From the NCBI GenBank assembly GCA_027491155.1, contig JAIXWR010000021.1, positions 248,001 to 312,000 of the forward strand: a DNA stretch of 64,000 bases. Direction: 5' to 3'. Shown piece by piece: positions 25,033 through 32,884 of this stretch (the stretch's first letter is position 1; every line of letters begins with the position of its first letter). The position numbers and the translations under genes are program-made. The notes below the pieces were generated by a model. It saw only the letters and a program-made list of their open reading frames with translations, made no database searches and was not told the DNA's origin. The stretch comes from Verrucomicrobiaceae bacterium. Lineage in GTDB: Bacteria; Verrucomicrobiota; Verrucomicrobiia; Verrucomicrobiales; Akkermansiaceae.

Positions 25033-26691
25033 ATGACCCTGAGAAACCCTCTCCTTTTCCTGTCGCTCGCCGGCCTCGCCATGGCGGAGACCTTTCCCGT
25101 CACGATCCGCGTCGACGTGGAACGCCCCGGCACCGAACTGAAGCCGATCTGGCGCTTTTTCGGCGCGGACGAGCCGAACTACGCGACGATGAAACACGGC
25201 GACGAGCTGCTGGGACACCTCGGGTCGCTCAAGCCGAAGGAAGTCTTCTTCCGCGCCCACAGCCTGCTGGTCACCGGCGACGGGACGCCGGCGCTGAAGT
25301 GGGGCTCGACCAACGCCTACACCGAGGACGCGGCGGGCAATCCGGTCTATGACTGGAAGATCGTCGACGGGATCTTCGACGCCTATCTCAAGAACGGCGT
25401 GCGGCCTTACGTGCAGATCGGCTTCATGCCGCAGGCGCTGTCGCGGAAGCCGGAGCCCTACCGCCACCATTGGACGCCGCGGGCGAAGTACGAGGAGATC
25501 TACACCGGCTGGGCCCATCCGCCGAAGGACTGGGCGAAGTGGGAAGAGCTGGTCTTCCAATGGGCGAAGCACTCGGCGGAAAAGTACGGCAAGGACGAGG
25601 TGCTGAAGTGGTACTGGCAGACCTGGAACGAAGCGAACATCGGCTACTGGCAGGGGACGCGCGACGAGTTCTTCAAGCTGCACGACCACGCGATCCACGC
25701 CGTCCGCCGCGCGATCCCGGGAGCGAAAGTCGGCGGCCCCGACCTGGCCGGCGGCGCGGGCGGGGACTTCTTGCGGAACTTCATCGAGCACTGCCTGCGC
25801 GGGAAAAACCACGCGACCGGCGAGACCGGCACGCCGCTCGACTTCGTGTCGTTTCACGCGAAAGGCCAGCCGCGCGATGTCGGCGGTCGGGTCCAGATGG
25901 GGATGGCCAACCAGCTCCGCGACATCGACGGCGCCTTCGCGGTGATCGCGCGCTATCCGGAGTTGAAAGACACGCCGATCGTCATCGGCGAGTCCGATCC
26001 CGAAGGCTGCGCCGCCTGCCAGGGGCCGCAGCTCGCCTACCGCAACGGCACGATGTATTCGAGCTACACCGCGGCCAGCTTCCCGCGGAAGCTCGACCTC
26101 GCCGACAAGCACGGCGTGAACCTCGAAGGCGCGCTGACCTGGGCCTTCCAATTCGAGGGCCAGCCGTACTTCGCCGGCTTCCGCTCGCTGGCGACCAACG
26201 GCATCGACAAGCCGGTGCTCAACGTCTTCCGCATGTTCTCGAAGATGGACGGCTTCCGTCTGCCGGTGAGCAGCGATTCCGCGGTGTCCCTGCCCGATCT
26301 CCTCCGCTCCGGCGTCCGCGGCAAGCCGGACGTTTCCGCATTGGCAGCAGTGAACGGCAAGAAGATCACGGTGCTGGTCTGGCATTACCACGACGACGAC
26401 GTCCGCGGCCCCGCCGCCGAGGTGCGGATCGATCTGTTAGGCGCGCCAAAGGGCGTGCCGAAGATCACACGCCATCTGGTCGACGAGACGCATTCGAACT
26501 CCTTCACCGCTTGGCAGGCGATGGGTTCGCCGCAACAGCCGACGGAAGCGCAGATCGCGGAGCTGGAGCAGGCCTGCAAGCTGGCACCGGTGGACGAGCA
26601 GCCGCGCTTCATCGAAGAGGAGAATCTTTCCGCCGTGATGGTGACGCTGGCCCGGCAAGGCGTGACCTTGATCGAGATGGAGTGGGAGTGA
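25033..26691 (+). CDS. Secreted GH39-like glycoside hydrolase (beta-xylosidase type)
   Basis: A 552-aa secreted TIM-barrel hydrolase. It has a signal peptide (NPLLFLSLAGLAMA), barrel elements FRAHSLL (73-79), VRPYVQIGFMPQAL, the acid/base Glu200 in QTWNEANIGYW, and a nucleophile Glu320 in PIVIGESDPEG. A C-terminal beta-rich domain (about 400-552) follows. The WNE(A/P)N-x-x-YW pattern and domain order fit GH39 beta-xylosidase/alpha-L-iduronidase-type enzymes, which release xylose or similar sugars from oligosaccharides. The ATG at 25033 starts the signal peptide directly. With the divergent GH5-like gene it makes a small polysaccharide-degradation locus; no transporter is adjacent. Confidence 0.8.
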   Translation: MTLRNPLLFLSLAGLAMAETFPVTIRVDVERPGTELKPIWRFFGADEPNYATMKHGDELLGHLGSLKPKEVFFRAHSLLVTGDGTPALKWGSTNAYTEDAAGNPVYDWKIVDGIFDAYLKNGVRPYVQIGFMPQALSRKPEPYRHHWTPRAKYEEIYTGWAHPPKDWAKWEELVFQWAKHSAEKYGKDEVLKWYWQTWNEANIGYWQGTRDEFFKLHDHAIHAVRRAIPGAKVGGPDLAGGAGGDFLRNFIEHCLRGKNHATGETGTPLDFVSFHAKGQPRDVGGRVQMGMANQLRDIDGAFAVIARYPELKDTPIVIGESDPEGCAACQGPQLAYRNGTMYSSYTAASFPRKLDLADKHGVNLEGALTWAFQFEGQPYFAGFRSLATNGIDKPVLNVFRMFSKMDGFRLPVSSDSAVSLPDLLRSGVRGKPDVSALAAVNGKKITVLVWHYHDDDVRGPAAEVRIDLLGAPKGVPKITRHLVDETHSNSFTAWQAMGSPQQPTEAQIAELEQACKLAPVDEQPRFIEEENLSAVMVTLARQGVTLIEMEWE

Positions 26692-26888
26692 GGGCTGCGG
26701 TGCGGAGCTCCACCGGGGACGCGGAGCCTCCGGCCCGCAGTAGCACGGGCGGTCCACCCTCGGGCGATGCGGACCCGAACGGGCAGCGGAGTGCGGGGAC
26801 CGCTCTGCGGGGCGGAGCGTTGTCCGATGAAATGAATGCAGCCAGTCGGACTATTCTCGCTTCGCTCGGTTCGCGCACCCGGTGGCAC

Positions 26889-26928
26889 CTCACGCCGGTC
26901 TTGCCGGCACGATCACCGGCGGCGGTTG
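26889..26928 (-). pseudogene. 3' end relic of a paralogue of the 149-aa periplasmic protein gene
   Basis: Read leftwards, this stretch codes for PPPVIVPARPA and a stop, almost the same as the last residues of the intact gene ending at 28618 (PPQVIVPAKPA). The nucleotide match covers about 31 of 37 bases. No other part of that gene remains upstream. Confidence 0.55.
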
Positions 26929-27127
26929 GGCTTTCACCGTGTAACGGGAGCCGGCGAGCCCGTGTTCACTGACCGGCGGTGCGCAGTTCCAGAAGACCGA
27001 TGGCTCGACCAACGAGGACGCCGGCTTCGTCGCAAGCAGCTTCATCGGCCGCCGCCATGCCGTGGCCGAGCGGAACCTCGGCGATCTCTTCGTCGCCGCG
27101 CTATACAAGCAATGCGGTTCGATGTAG
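26929..27127 (+). pseudogene. Internal fragment of a second TonB-receptor gene
   Basis: Bases 26929-27127 code for a fragment that aligns with residues around 330-385 of the intact receptor at 29846. LTGGAQFQKTDGSTNEDAGF here corresponds to LTGGADFRKTDGATNEDAGF there, and LFVAA follows in both. The copy has an in-frame TAA where the intact gene has CAA, and ends in a TAG. It lies beside the relic of the neighbouring gene, so this is a deletion remnant of a whole duplicated locus. The rest of the 583-nt gap (26692-26888 and 27128-27274) holds GC-rich hairpins and nothing recognisable. Confidence 0.75.
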
Positions 27128-27274
27128 GAATACCACTGTGAAAAGCGCTTCAGAAGTCCCAATCGACACGCTTCGACCTGCAGTTCGATGGGCGACGGCG
27201 GCAGTGCCTGATTTCCCCAGGAGCTGCTTGGCGCGAATTCAGATTTATATCCGGGGAATCAACTGAATCGGGGT

Positions 27275-28414
27275 ATGAGACGAAAGGTAACAATAGCGTC
27301 GGGCCTTGCTCTTATAGCGGTAGCGGCCTTATTCACAATTCACCCAAATCTGCTCCCGGACTCACCCCGTCGTGAAGCCTCATCACCATCGCCTGAAAAG
27401 CAGATGGTTGCGCCCCGAAGTTTGCCTCGATCCAATCCTGAGGAGAAACTGCCCAGCTTGCAGTCGAAACCTCTGGAAGATCTGATCGCCCGTTGGAATT
27501 CTGCCAAACATCAGCCTGCCGGGACAGACGATTCAATCGTTGAGAAACTTGTGAGTGATTCAGTGGAGTTTCTGATGTGCACCGATGAAATGCTCGAGTT
27601 AATAAATTTTCTCAATCAAGAAGGTCTGGAGGATTTGCGGGCGAGAGTTGAGAATGAACTCGTAGAGCGATTGAGGAATCGCCAAGATCCCGGTCTTCGA
27701 GAGTCACTGCTCAATTCTTCGCGTAATGGACAATTCAAACGATCGTGGTTTTATTATGCAGGAATCGGATGTCCTGAGGAAGAGTTTGGAACGTTTTCAT
27801 CCGCCCTTGGGAACTCCGCTGAAGCTATTCATTTGAAATACGGATATTACTCGAAAACTGCATCGACCGATCCCCGTGTAGCAATCGAAGAGACGCTTCG
27901 TGTTCTTCCAGTTGGAGTACTTGAAGAAAATTTTGAAGGTGCCTTTCCTTACGACGGGCCGGTTGATTATTCTGCGTCAATATTGCACGAACTTTTTGAA
28001 AAGGCTCCAGCCGAGTCGGATTTTGCTGCTCTAGAGCGACTCCTGCCTCCGGATCGCGATAACGATTCCAATCCCATCAATCGAGCACGAAAAGTTGCTG
28101 TCAGTCGTTGGGCCCTGCAGGACGCCCGTGGCGCGGTTGATTTTGTCATCCACCATCCAGAACGCGTCAATCCAAGTGCGTTGGGAGGCATTGCCTCGCT
28201 GGAAAATGAGAGTTTGTTACCTGTTCTTGATTACATCTCGGGCTTTGAGAAAAGTTCCAGGCGTGACGCCGTTTTGGCGGCAATTGCTTTATCATTAGAT
28301 CCAGGTCGAGGAGATGTAACTGGTTTGTTTGTTGGCCAGATTTCCAACCCAAGTGTGAAGGGGGAGGTTGGGCAGGCAATAATTCAAGGCCAGAATAGCG
28401 GTCGCTTGAGGTAG
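27275..28414 (+). CDS. Membrane-anchored helical protein of unknown function in an AT-richer island
   Basis: A 379-aa protein with a hydrophobic N-terminal segment (IASGLALIAVAALFTIHPNLL, about 7-27), a Pro/Ser linker and an all-helical remainder with ALQDARGAVDFV and similar stretches that recall the helical-repeat protein at 5631. I cannot name the family. As with the gene at 22543, the codon use is AT-rich against GC-rich flanks, and a decayed region precedes it. The start is the ATG at 27275. The 203 nt after it, up to 28618, contain nothing I can recognise. Confidence 0.65.
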   Translation: MRRKVTIASGLALIAVAALFTIHPNLLPDSPRREASSPSPEKQMVAPRSLPRSNPEEKLPSLQSKPLEDLIARWNSAKHQPAGTDDSIVEKLVSDSVEFLMCTDEMLELINFLNQEGLEDLRARVENELVERLRNRQDPGLRESLLNSSRNGQFKRSWFYYAGIGCPEEEFGTFSSALGNSAEAIHLKYGYYSKTASTDPRVAIEETLRVLPVGVLEENFEGAFPYDGPVDYSASILHELFEKAPAESDFAALERLLPPDRDNDSNPINRARKVAVSRWALQDARGAVDFVIHHPERVNPSALGGIASLENESLLPVLDYISGFEKSSRRDAVLAAIALSLDPGRGDVTGLFVGQISNPSVKGEVGQAIIQGQNSGRLR

Positions 28415-28617
28415 TTTTTCGAAAATGAATATACTTCTCGCGCCTGCCTTCCAAGGAGTTGTTTTTGCCCTAGTTGCATCGTGATAAGATGTTTTGGAAA
28501 ACAGTGCGCGAAGAGTCGTGTTGTCGCGGTGCCCATGCGGCTGGAGTGAATTCTTTAGAGTGGAATTGTGGGTGTGGGACCCCCGTGCAACCGGCTGGTA
28601 GAACGGGTCCGGGAGGG

Positions 28618-29067
28618 TCACGCCGGTTTCGCCGGCACGATCACCTGCGGCGGCTTCGGGGCGAAGCGCGGGTGCTGCGAGGCGGGCACGTGTTGCTTGG
28701 TGTCCGCGACGTAGAGGAAAATCTGCTGGTCGGTGAGCCGGACATAGCCTTCGAGCGTTGCGGGCGGGACGTTTTTCGTTTCCTGCTCCGGGCGGATGCC
28801 GAACATCCGCGGGCGGATGGCGAAGGGCAGACGGGCTTCGCCATCGACCAGAAGCTCCGGCTGAAATTCCAGCGTGTCGTGGGACACCGGTCCGACCCGG
28901 GAGAAGGGCCGCGAGGGCGGGCTGACCTTGGCGTAGATTTCGACGCTCACCTTCTGTTTGGCGAGTTCCAGCGGCGGCACGGGAACGGCCGGTGGTGAGG
29001 CTTGGAGCAGGGTGACCGCGACGAGTGCGGCGAGGGATGGAATCAGGATGTTGGTTTTCGTTTTCAT
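28618..29067 (-). CDS. Periplasmic protein of a TonB-receptor locus, function unknown
   Basis: A 149-aa protein with a signal peptide (ILIPSLAALVAVTLLQAS) and a beta-rich mature part with VSVEIYAKVSPPSRPF and LQPELLVDGEARLPF-like strands, ending in a Pro-rich tail (KPPQVIVPAKPA). No cofactor motif is visible. Its ATG overlaps the stop of the DUF2306 gene as ATGA, so the two are coupled. Relics of a second copy sit near a second TonB-receptor relic at 26.9 kb, which suggests that this gene and the receptor travel together. Confidence 0.7.
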   Translation of the reverse strand: MKTKTNILIPSLAALVAVTLLQASPPAVPVPPLELAKQKVSVEIYAKVSPPSRPFSRVGPVSHDTLEFQPELLVDGEARLPFAIRPRMFGIRPEQETKNVPPATLEGYVRLTDQQIFLYVADTKQHVPASQHPRFAPKPPQVIVPAKPA

Positions 29068-29726
29068 GGGATGGACGGGATGGCGGGGGAGAAGGTTCGG
29101 GGTTCCGGGCGGCGGCGGACGATCCACTCGGCCACCGCGGCATTGCCGAGGACGCTCAGCCAGAGGGAGGCGACGTAGTTGGTGTCCTCCGGCAGGCCCG
29201 CGTGGAAGAAGGCAACGTGGTAAACGCGGAAGGTGACGGCGCTGGCGATCAGCGCGAAGGAGCGCGTCATCCAGCGTCGGTGTCCCTGCAGGTCGCCGCC
29301 ACGGATCGTGCGGATGCCTTGCAAGGTGGTGAGGAAGCTCGCGATGCCTAACAGCAGGAAGCCCGCGCGCCCGGCGAGGCCGCCTTTCGCCGACAGGGCG
29401 AGGTGGATGCCGGTCGGGCAGAGAACGAAAAGCACGCTGGCGGCATAGGCTTTCCCGCAGATCCGGTGGAGCGACGGGATGCGGCGGAGCAGGGAGCCGG
29501 AGAACTGCGGGAGGCAGGCAAGCAGGCAGACGGCACCCGCGACGATGTGGATGCGCAGGCTGAGGATCCAAAGTGGGGTCCTTGCGGATTCTTCCTTTTG
29601 CGCGATGAACACGCCTTCGCCGCCCGGCCCGAAGTCGCGGTAGGAGTTGTCGAGGATCAGCAGGCAACCCGCGAAGAAGCCCAGCCACGCGGTGGACAGC
29701 AGGATAGTTCTCGGAACGGAGTGCAT
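29064..29726 (-). CDS. DUF2306-family integral membrane protein
   Basis: A 220-aa membrane protein with about six TM segments. The first is TILLSTAWLGFFAGCLLIL; IHIVAGAVCLLACLPQF and GRAGFLLLGIASFLTTLQGI follow. The His residues in HIVAG, LHRICGKAY and HRRWMTRS match the DUF2306 pattern, whose members are thought to be haem- or redox-linked membrane proteins, although none is well defined. The ATG at 29726 is used because upstream codons are only Arg-rich read-through. It is divergent from the TonB receptor (119-nt gap) and coupled to the 149-aa gene. Confidence 0.75.
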   Translation of the reverse strand: MHSVPRTILLSTAWLGFFAGCLLILDNSYRDFGPGGEGVFIAQKEESARTPLWILSLRIHIVAGAVCLLACLPQFSGSLLRRIPSLHRICGKAYAASVLFVLCPTGIHLALSAKGGLAGRAGFLLLGIASFLTTLQGIRTIRGGDLQGHRRWMTRSFALIASAVTFRVYHVAFFHAGLPEDTNYVASLWLSVLGNAAVAEWIVRRRPEPRTFSPAIPSIP

Positions 29727-29845
29727 GCGGCCATGATGCCGCAAGGCCGCGCGGCGTGCTGTAAACCGCCGGTAAATTCGGCAGGGCCTGCCGGTCCGAG
29801 ATTCGCATTGCAGCCGCCGCGCATTTCGCGAGCTTCGGCCGGACT

Positions 29846-31918
29846 TTGAGAACGGCATCCATCGCCATTTTCGCCGCCACGGCGGGCACTCTGGCAGGGC
29901 AGGACAGCCTGCCCGATATCACCGTGCTCGCGGAACGCCGCGGTGGCAGCGTGGCCGACCTGCCGGGCTGGACGCTGGCGGAGTGGGACGAATCCGACCT
30001 CTCCGACGCCGCGCCGCGGACGCTTGATGAACTGCTCGCGAACGAGCCCTCGTTCTCGCTCTACCGCCGCCAGACCTCGCTCTTCGGCAATCCGACCTCG
30101 GCCGGCGTCAGCCTGCGCAATACCGGCGCGACCGCCGCCTCGCGGACGCTGGTGGTGCTCGACGGCATCCCGCAGAACGATCCGTTCGGCGGCTGGGTTT
30201 ACTGGGCGCGCCACGATCCCTCGACGCTCGAGTCGGTCCGCATCGTCCCCGCCGCCCGCGCCGCGGTGTGGGGCAATGCCAGCCCGGCCGGCGTGGTGCA
30301 GCTCAGCTCCCATTCGCCCTTTGAAGAACGCCACCTGCTGCGGGTAGGCGGCGGTGGCCAAGGAACGATCTCCGGCTCGATGGCCCACACGCTGGTGGCC
30401 GACGACGACTCGCTGGCGGTCTCGTTCTCCGCCTTCGGCCTGCACTCCGACGGCTTTTATGCGGTGCCTTCGTGGCAACGCGGGACCATCGACCGCAAGC
30501 TGGCGATCGACTCCTACGGCGCGGATCTCAAGCTCGCCTGGCGGGCGGCACCGGGCCTCACCGTCGAACCGATGTTTTCCTGGTACGAGGAAGATCGTAG
30601 CAACGGCACCCCGCTTTCCGGCAACTCGACCGAGGCGCTCGACTTCGCGCTGCGGGTGACCTCGGACAATGACGGCGGGATCTCCTGGCAAGCGCTGGCT
30701 TATCGCCAGCAGCGGCGCTTCGAGTCGGTGTTCACTTCGGTGAATGCCGCGCGCACCGCGGAGACGCCGTCGCTCGACCAGTTCCACGTGCCAGGCACCG
30801 GGACCGGCGGAGCAGTCACCCTGCAATGGGAACCCGCGGGCCCGTGGTCTCTAACAGGAGGCGCCGATTTCCGGAAGACCGACGGCGCGACCAACGAGGA
30901 CGCCGGCTTTGTCGCGGGCAACTTCGTCAGACGCCGCCAGGCCGGCGGCGAGCAAAGCCTGGCCGGGCTCTTCGTCGCCGCGGGCTACGAGGCGAGCGAC
31001 GCGACACGGATCGACGCCAGCTTCCGCGCCGATGCCTGGGCGCTGGAAGACGGCCGCCGCATCGAGAAGTCGCTGGTGAGCGGCGCGACCCTGCGCAAGG
31101 ACCTCCAACCCGACCGCGACGGCATCGAGCCCTCGTTCGCGCTCGCCGTGTCGCACGACCTAACAGACGACCTCATCCTCGGCTTGTCCGCCGGCACCAG
31201 CTTCCGCCTGCCGACGCTCAACGAGCTCCACCGCCCCTTCCGCGTCCGCAACGACCTCACCGAGGCGAACCCCGGCCTCGATCCCGAGCGCTTCTACAGC
31301 CTCGAAGGCACGCTCGAATGGCAGGCTGCGGATTCGGTGACCCTCGACGCCAGCCTGTTCCATCACTGGATCAAGGACGCCATCGCCAACGTCCCGATCA
31401 CCGACCCCGCGCAGATCACCGCGATCTTCGGCACCCTGCCGCCCGGCGGTAGTGGCGCGCAGCGGCAGAACGTCGACGAGGCCCGCGTGCTCGGCCTTCA
31501 AGCGGGATTGGAATGGGAGCCGCGCGACGAGGTGACCGTCCGCTTCGACGGCATCTGGAGCGACACCGAATTCACCGAGTCCAGCACCCAACCGCTGCTC
31601 GACGGCAAGCCCTTCCCGCAAGCACCCGACCTCCGCCTGATCGCCGCCACCGATTGGCGCGTCACCGACACGCTGACCTTCTCCGCCGGCTACGAATACG
31701 GCGCGTCGCAGTTCGACGACGCCCTCGCGCTCCGCCGCATCCCGAGCTACACCAGCGCCCGCCTCGGTGCGACCTGGCAGGCAACCGAGCAGGTCCAACT
31801 GCACGCCCGCATCGACAACCTCTTCGACGAGGAAATCGCCACCGGGCTCAGCAGCGACGGCGTCCGCACCATCGCCGCGCCGAGATCGTTCTGGCTCGGG
31901 GCAGAGTGGAGTTTTTGA
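29846..31918 (+). CDS. TonB-dependent outer-membrane receptor
   Basis: A 690-aa receptor. A short signal peptide is followed by a TonB-box-like stretch (DITVLAERR, about 24-32), then the plug domain (about 40-155, with RTLVVLDGIPQNDPFGGW and WGNASPAGVV), then a 22-strand-type beta barrel ending in the terminal aromatic LGAEWSF. It should import a large ligand such as a metal-siderophore, cobalamin or an oligosaccharide using TonB energy; the ligand is not evident. The start is the TTG at 29846, since no ATG precedes the signal peptide. The DUF2306 and 149-aa genes are divergent and may act with it. Confidence 0.9.
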   Translation: MRTASIAIFAATAGTLAGQDSLPDITVLAERRGGSVADLPGWTLAEWDESDLSDAAPRTLDELLANEPSFSLYRRQTSLFGNPTSAGVSLRNTGATAASRTLVVLDGIPQNDPFGGWVYWARHDPSTLESVRIVPAARAAVWGNASPAGVVQLSSHSPFEERHLLRVGGGGQGTISGSMAHTLVADDDSLAVSFSAFGLHSDGFYAVPSWQRGTIDRKLAIDSYGADLKLAWRAAPGLTVEPMFSWYEEDRSNGTPLSGNSTEALDFALRVTSDNDGGISWQALAYRQQRRFESVFTSVNAARTAETPSLDQFHVPGTGTGGAVTLQWEPAGPWSLTGGADFRKTDGATNEDAGFVAGNFVRRRQAGGEQSLAGLFVAAGYEASDATRIDASFRADAWALEDGRRIEKSLVSGATLRKDLQPDRDGIEPSFALAVSHDLTDDLILGLSAGTSFRLPTLNELHRPFRVRNDLTEANPGLDPERFYSLEGTLEWQAADSVTLDASLFHHWIKDAIANVPITDPAQITAIFGTLPPGGSGAQRQNVDEARVLGLQAGLEWEPRDEVTVRFDGIWSDTEFTESSTQPLLDGKPFPQAPDLRLIAATDWRVTDTLTFSAGYEYGASQFDDALALRRIPSYTSARLGATWQATEQVQLHARIDNLFDEEIATGLSSDGVRTIAAPRSFWLGAEWSF

Positions 31919-31974
31919 TCGGGCTCTCAGGACATCCGACTTCTATTCGCAGGGGCGATTGCTAGCTTCCCCGA

Positions 31975-32538
31975 ATGCCGATTCGGGAATATGCGGTGGA
32001 ATGTGACGATGAAGATGTAAATGCCGGTGACTCTGATTTCTTGGCATTCACCTCAAGGGGGTTGGTCGACACGGCGGAAGAATCAGGAGTGCGCTACATC
32101 GTCCGCTTCGACTCACGGGAGGATAAGGTTCCATTCCTTGTTCTGCATGATGAAGCGGAGAAAGCCGTTTCCGCGATCTTTCACTGGCATCCCGGCGGAT
32201 GGGTGATCGCCGGGCCCGAGGAGTTCGATTGGGCTTCGAGGGGGATCAACGTCGTGACTCGGGAGGAAGCGTTGAACGGAGGCTTGGGGCCGGCCACATT
32301 TCGCGTTCTCGATGAGATCTGGTTGCACGATCCTGAACTCGGCGGCGTCCTCGGCAGCAATACGGTGGCTCTCGATTCACGCCCCGCCATATCGGACGCA
32401 GCGTTGACCGAGGAAGCGCTCAACTCTCCGGGGCCAAAAGAGAATGAACCGGGGTCCGGTAGCTTTTTGTGCTGGGTTGAAAGACTGAAATCGAAACTCC
32501 GAAGGTTCAAGCAATCGCGCGGTGGTCCAAGTTCATGA
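31975..32538 (+). CDS. Hypothetical acidic protein
   Basis: A 187-aa soluble, acidic protein without a signal peptide or TM segment. It has beta-strand-like stretches (SGVRYIVRFDSRE, VPFLVLHDEAEKAVSAIFHWHPGGW) and a C-terminal basic helix (KSKLRRFKQS). I do not recognise a domain. The ATG at 31975 lies 6 nt after a TAGCTT stretch (31963-31968) like the -10 box of the Fur-like gene. The 3' end is 30 nt before the AbrB-type antitoxin start. Confidence 0.55.
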   Translation: MPIREYAVECDDEDVNAGDSDFLAFTSRGLVDTAEESGVRYIVRFDSREDKVPFLVLHDEAEKAVSAIFHWHPGGWVIAGPEEFDWASRGINVVTREEALNGGLGPATFRVLDEIWLHDPELGGVLGSNTVALDSRPAISDAALTEEALNSPGPKENEPGSGSFLCWVERLKSKLRRFKQSRGGPSS

Positions 32539-32567
32539 TCATTCGGCACGCCGCTCTCACTCCTCCC

Positions 32568-32825
32568 ATGAAAACGAAACTCTCCAGCAAAGGCCAAGTT
32601 GTTCTGCCAATCTCCATTCGCCGAGTTCTGGGGTTGGAAGCAGGAGAGTTGCTGGATGTCGTGGTCGAAGGCGAGCGGGTCATCTTGAGCCGAAGCCCGC
32701 TTGCCAAGCCCAAGGTTACCCTCGGATCCGATCCTGTCACCGGGCTGTCGGTCCTGACCACCTCACCCGGAGCCCCGAAGTTGACCAGAGCGCAAGTAGC
32801 AGAAATCCTAGCCGATTTCCCGTGA
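32568..32825 (+). CDS. AbrB/MazE-fold antitoxin-like DNA-binding protein
   Basis: An 85-aa protein with an N-terminal SpoVT-AbrB swapped-hairpin domain (KTKLSSKGQVVLPISIRRVLGLEAG, then VVVEGERVILS). This is the DNA-binding part of many VapB/MazE-type antitoxins, with a C-terminal tail that would bind a toxin. The ATG at 32568 places the domain at the N-terminus. No toxin follows: a GTG overlapping the stop (GTGA, 32822-32825) opens only a 16-codon frame, MTRLLGERFPGASPIP, which could be a stub of a lost PIN toxin. It is probably an orphan antitoxin. Confidence 0.75.
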   Translation: MKTKLSSKGQVVLPISIRRVLGLEAGELLDVVVEGERVILSRSPLAKPKVTLGSDPVTGLSVLTTSPGAPKLTRAQVAEILADFP

Positions 32826-32884
32826 CCCGGCTGCTCGGTGAACGATTTCCGGGGGCATCTCCGATCCCGTGAACCGGACCCGTG

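Noticed and set aside
26692-26888. Possible small gene or RNA in a GC-rich hairpin stretch
   Set aside because: The sequence folds into several imperfect GC stems but has no coding frame with a credible start and no resemblance to a known RNA family.
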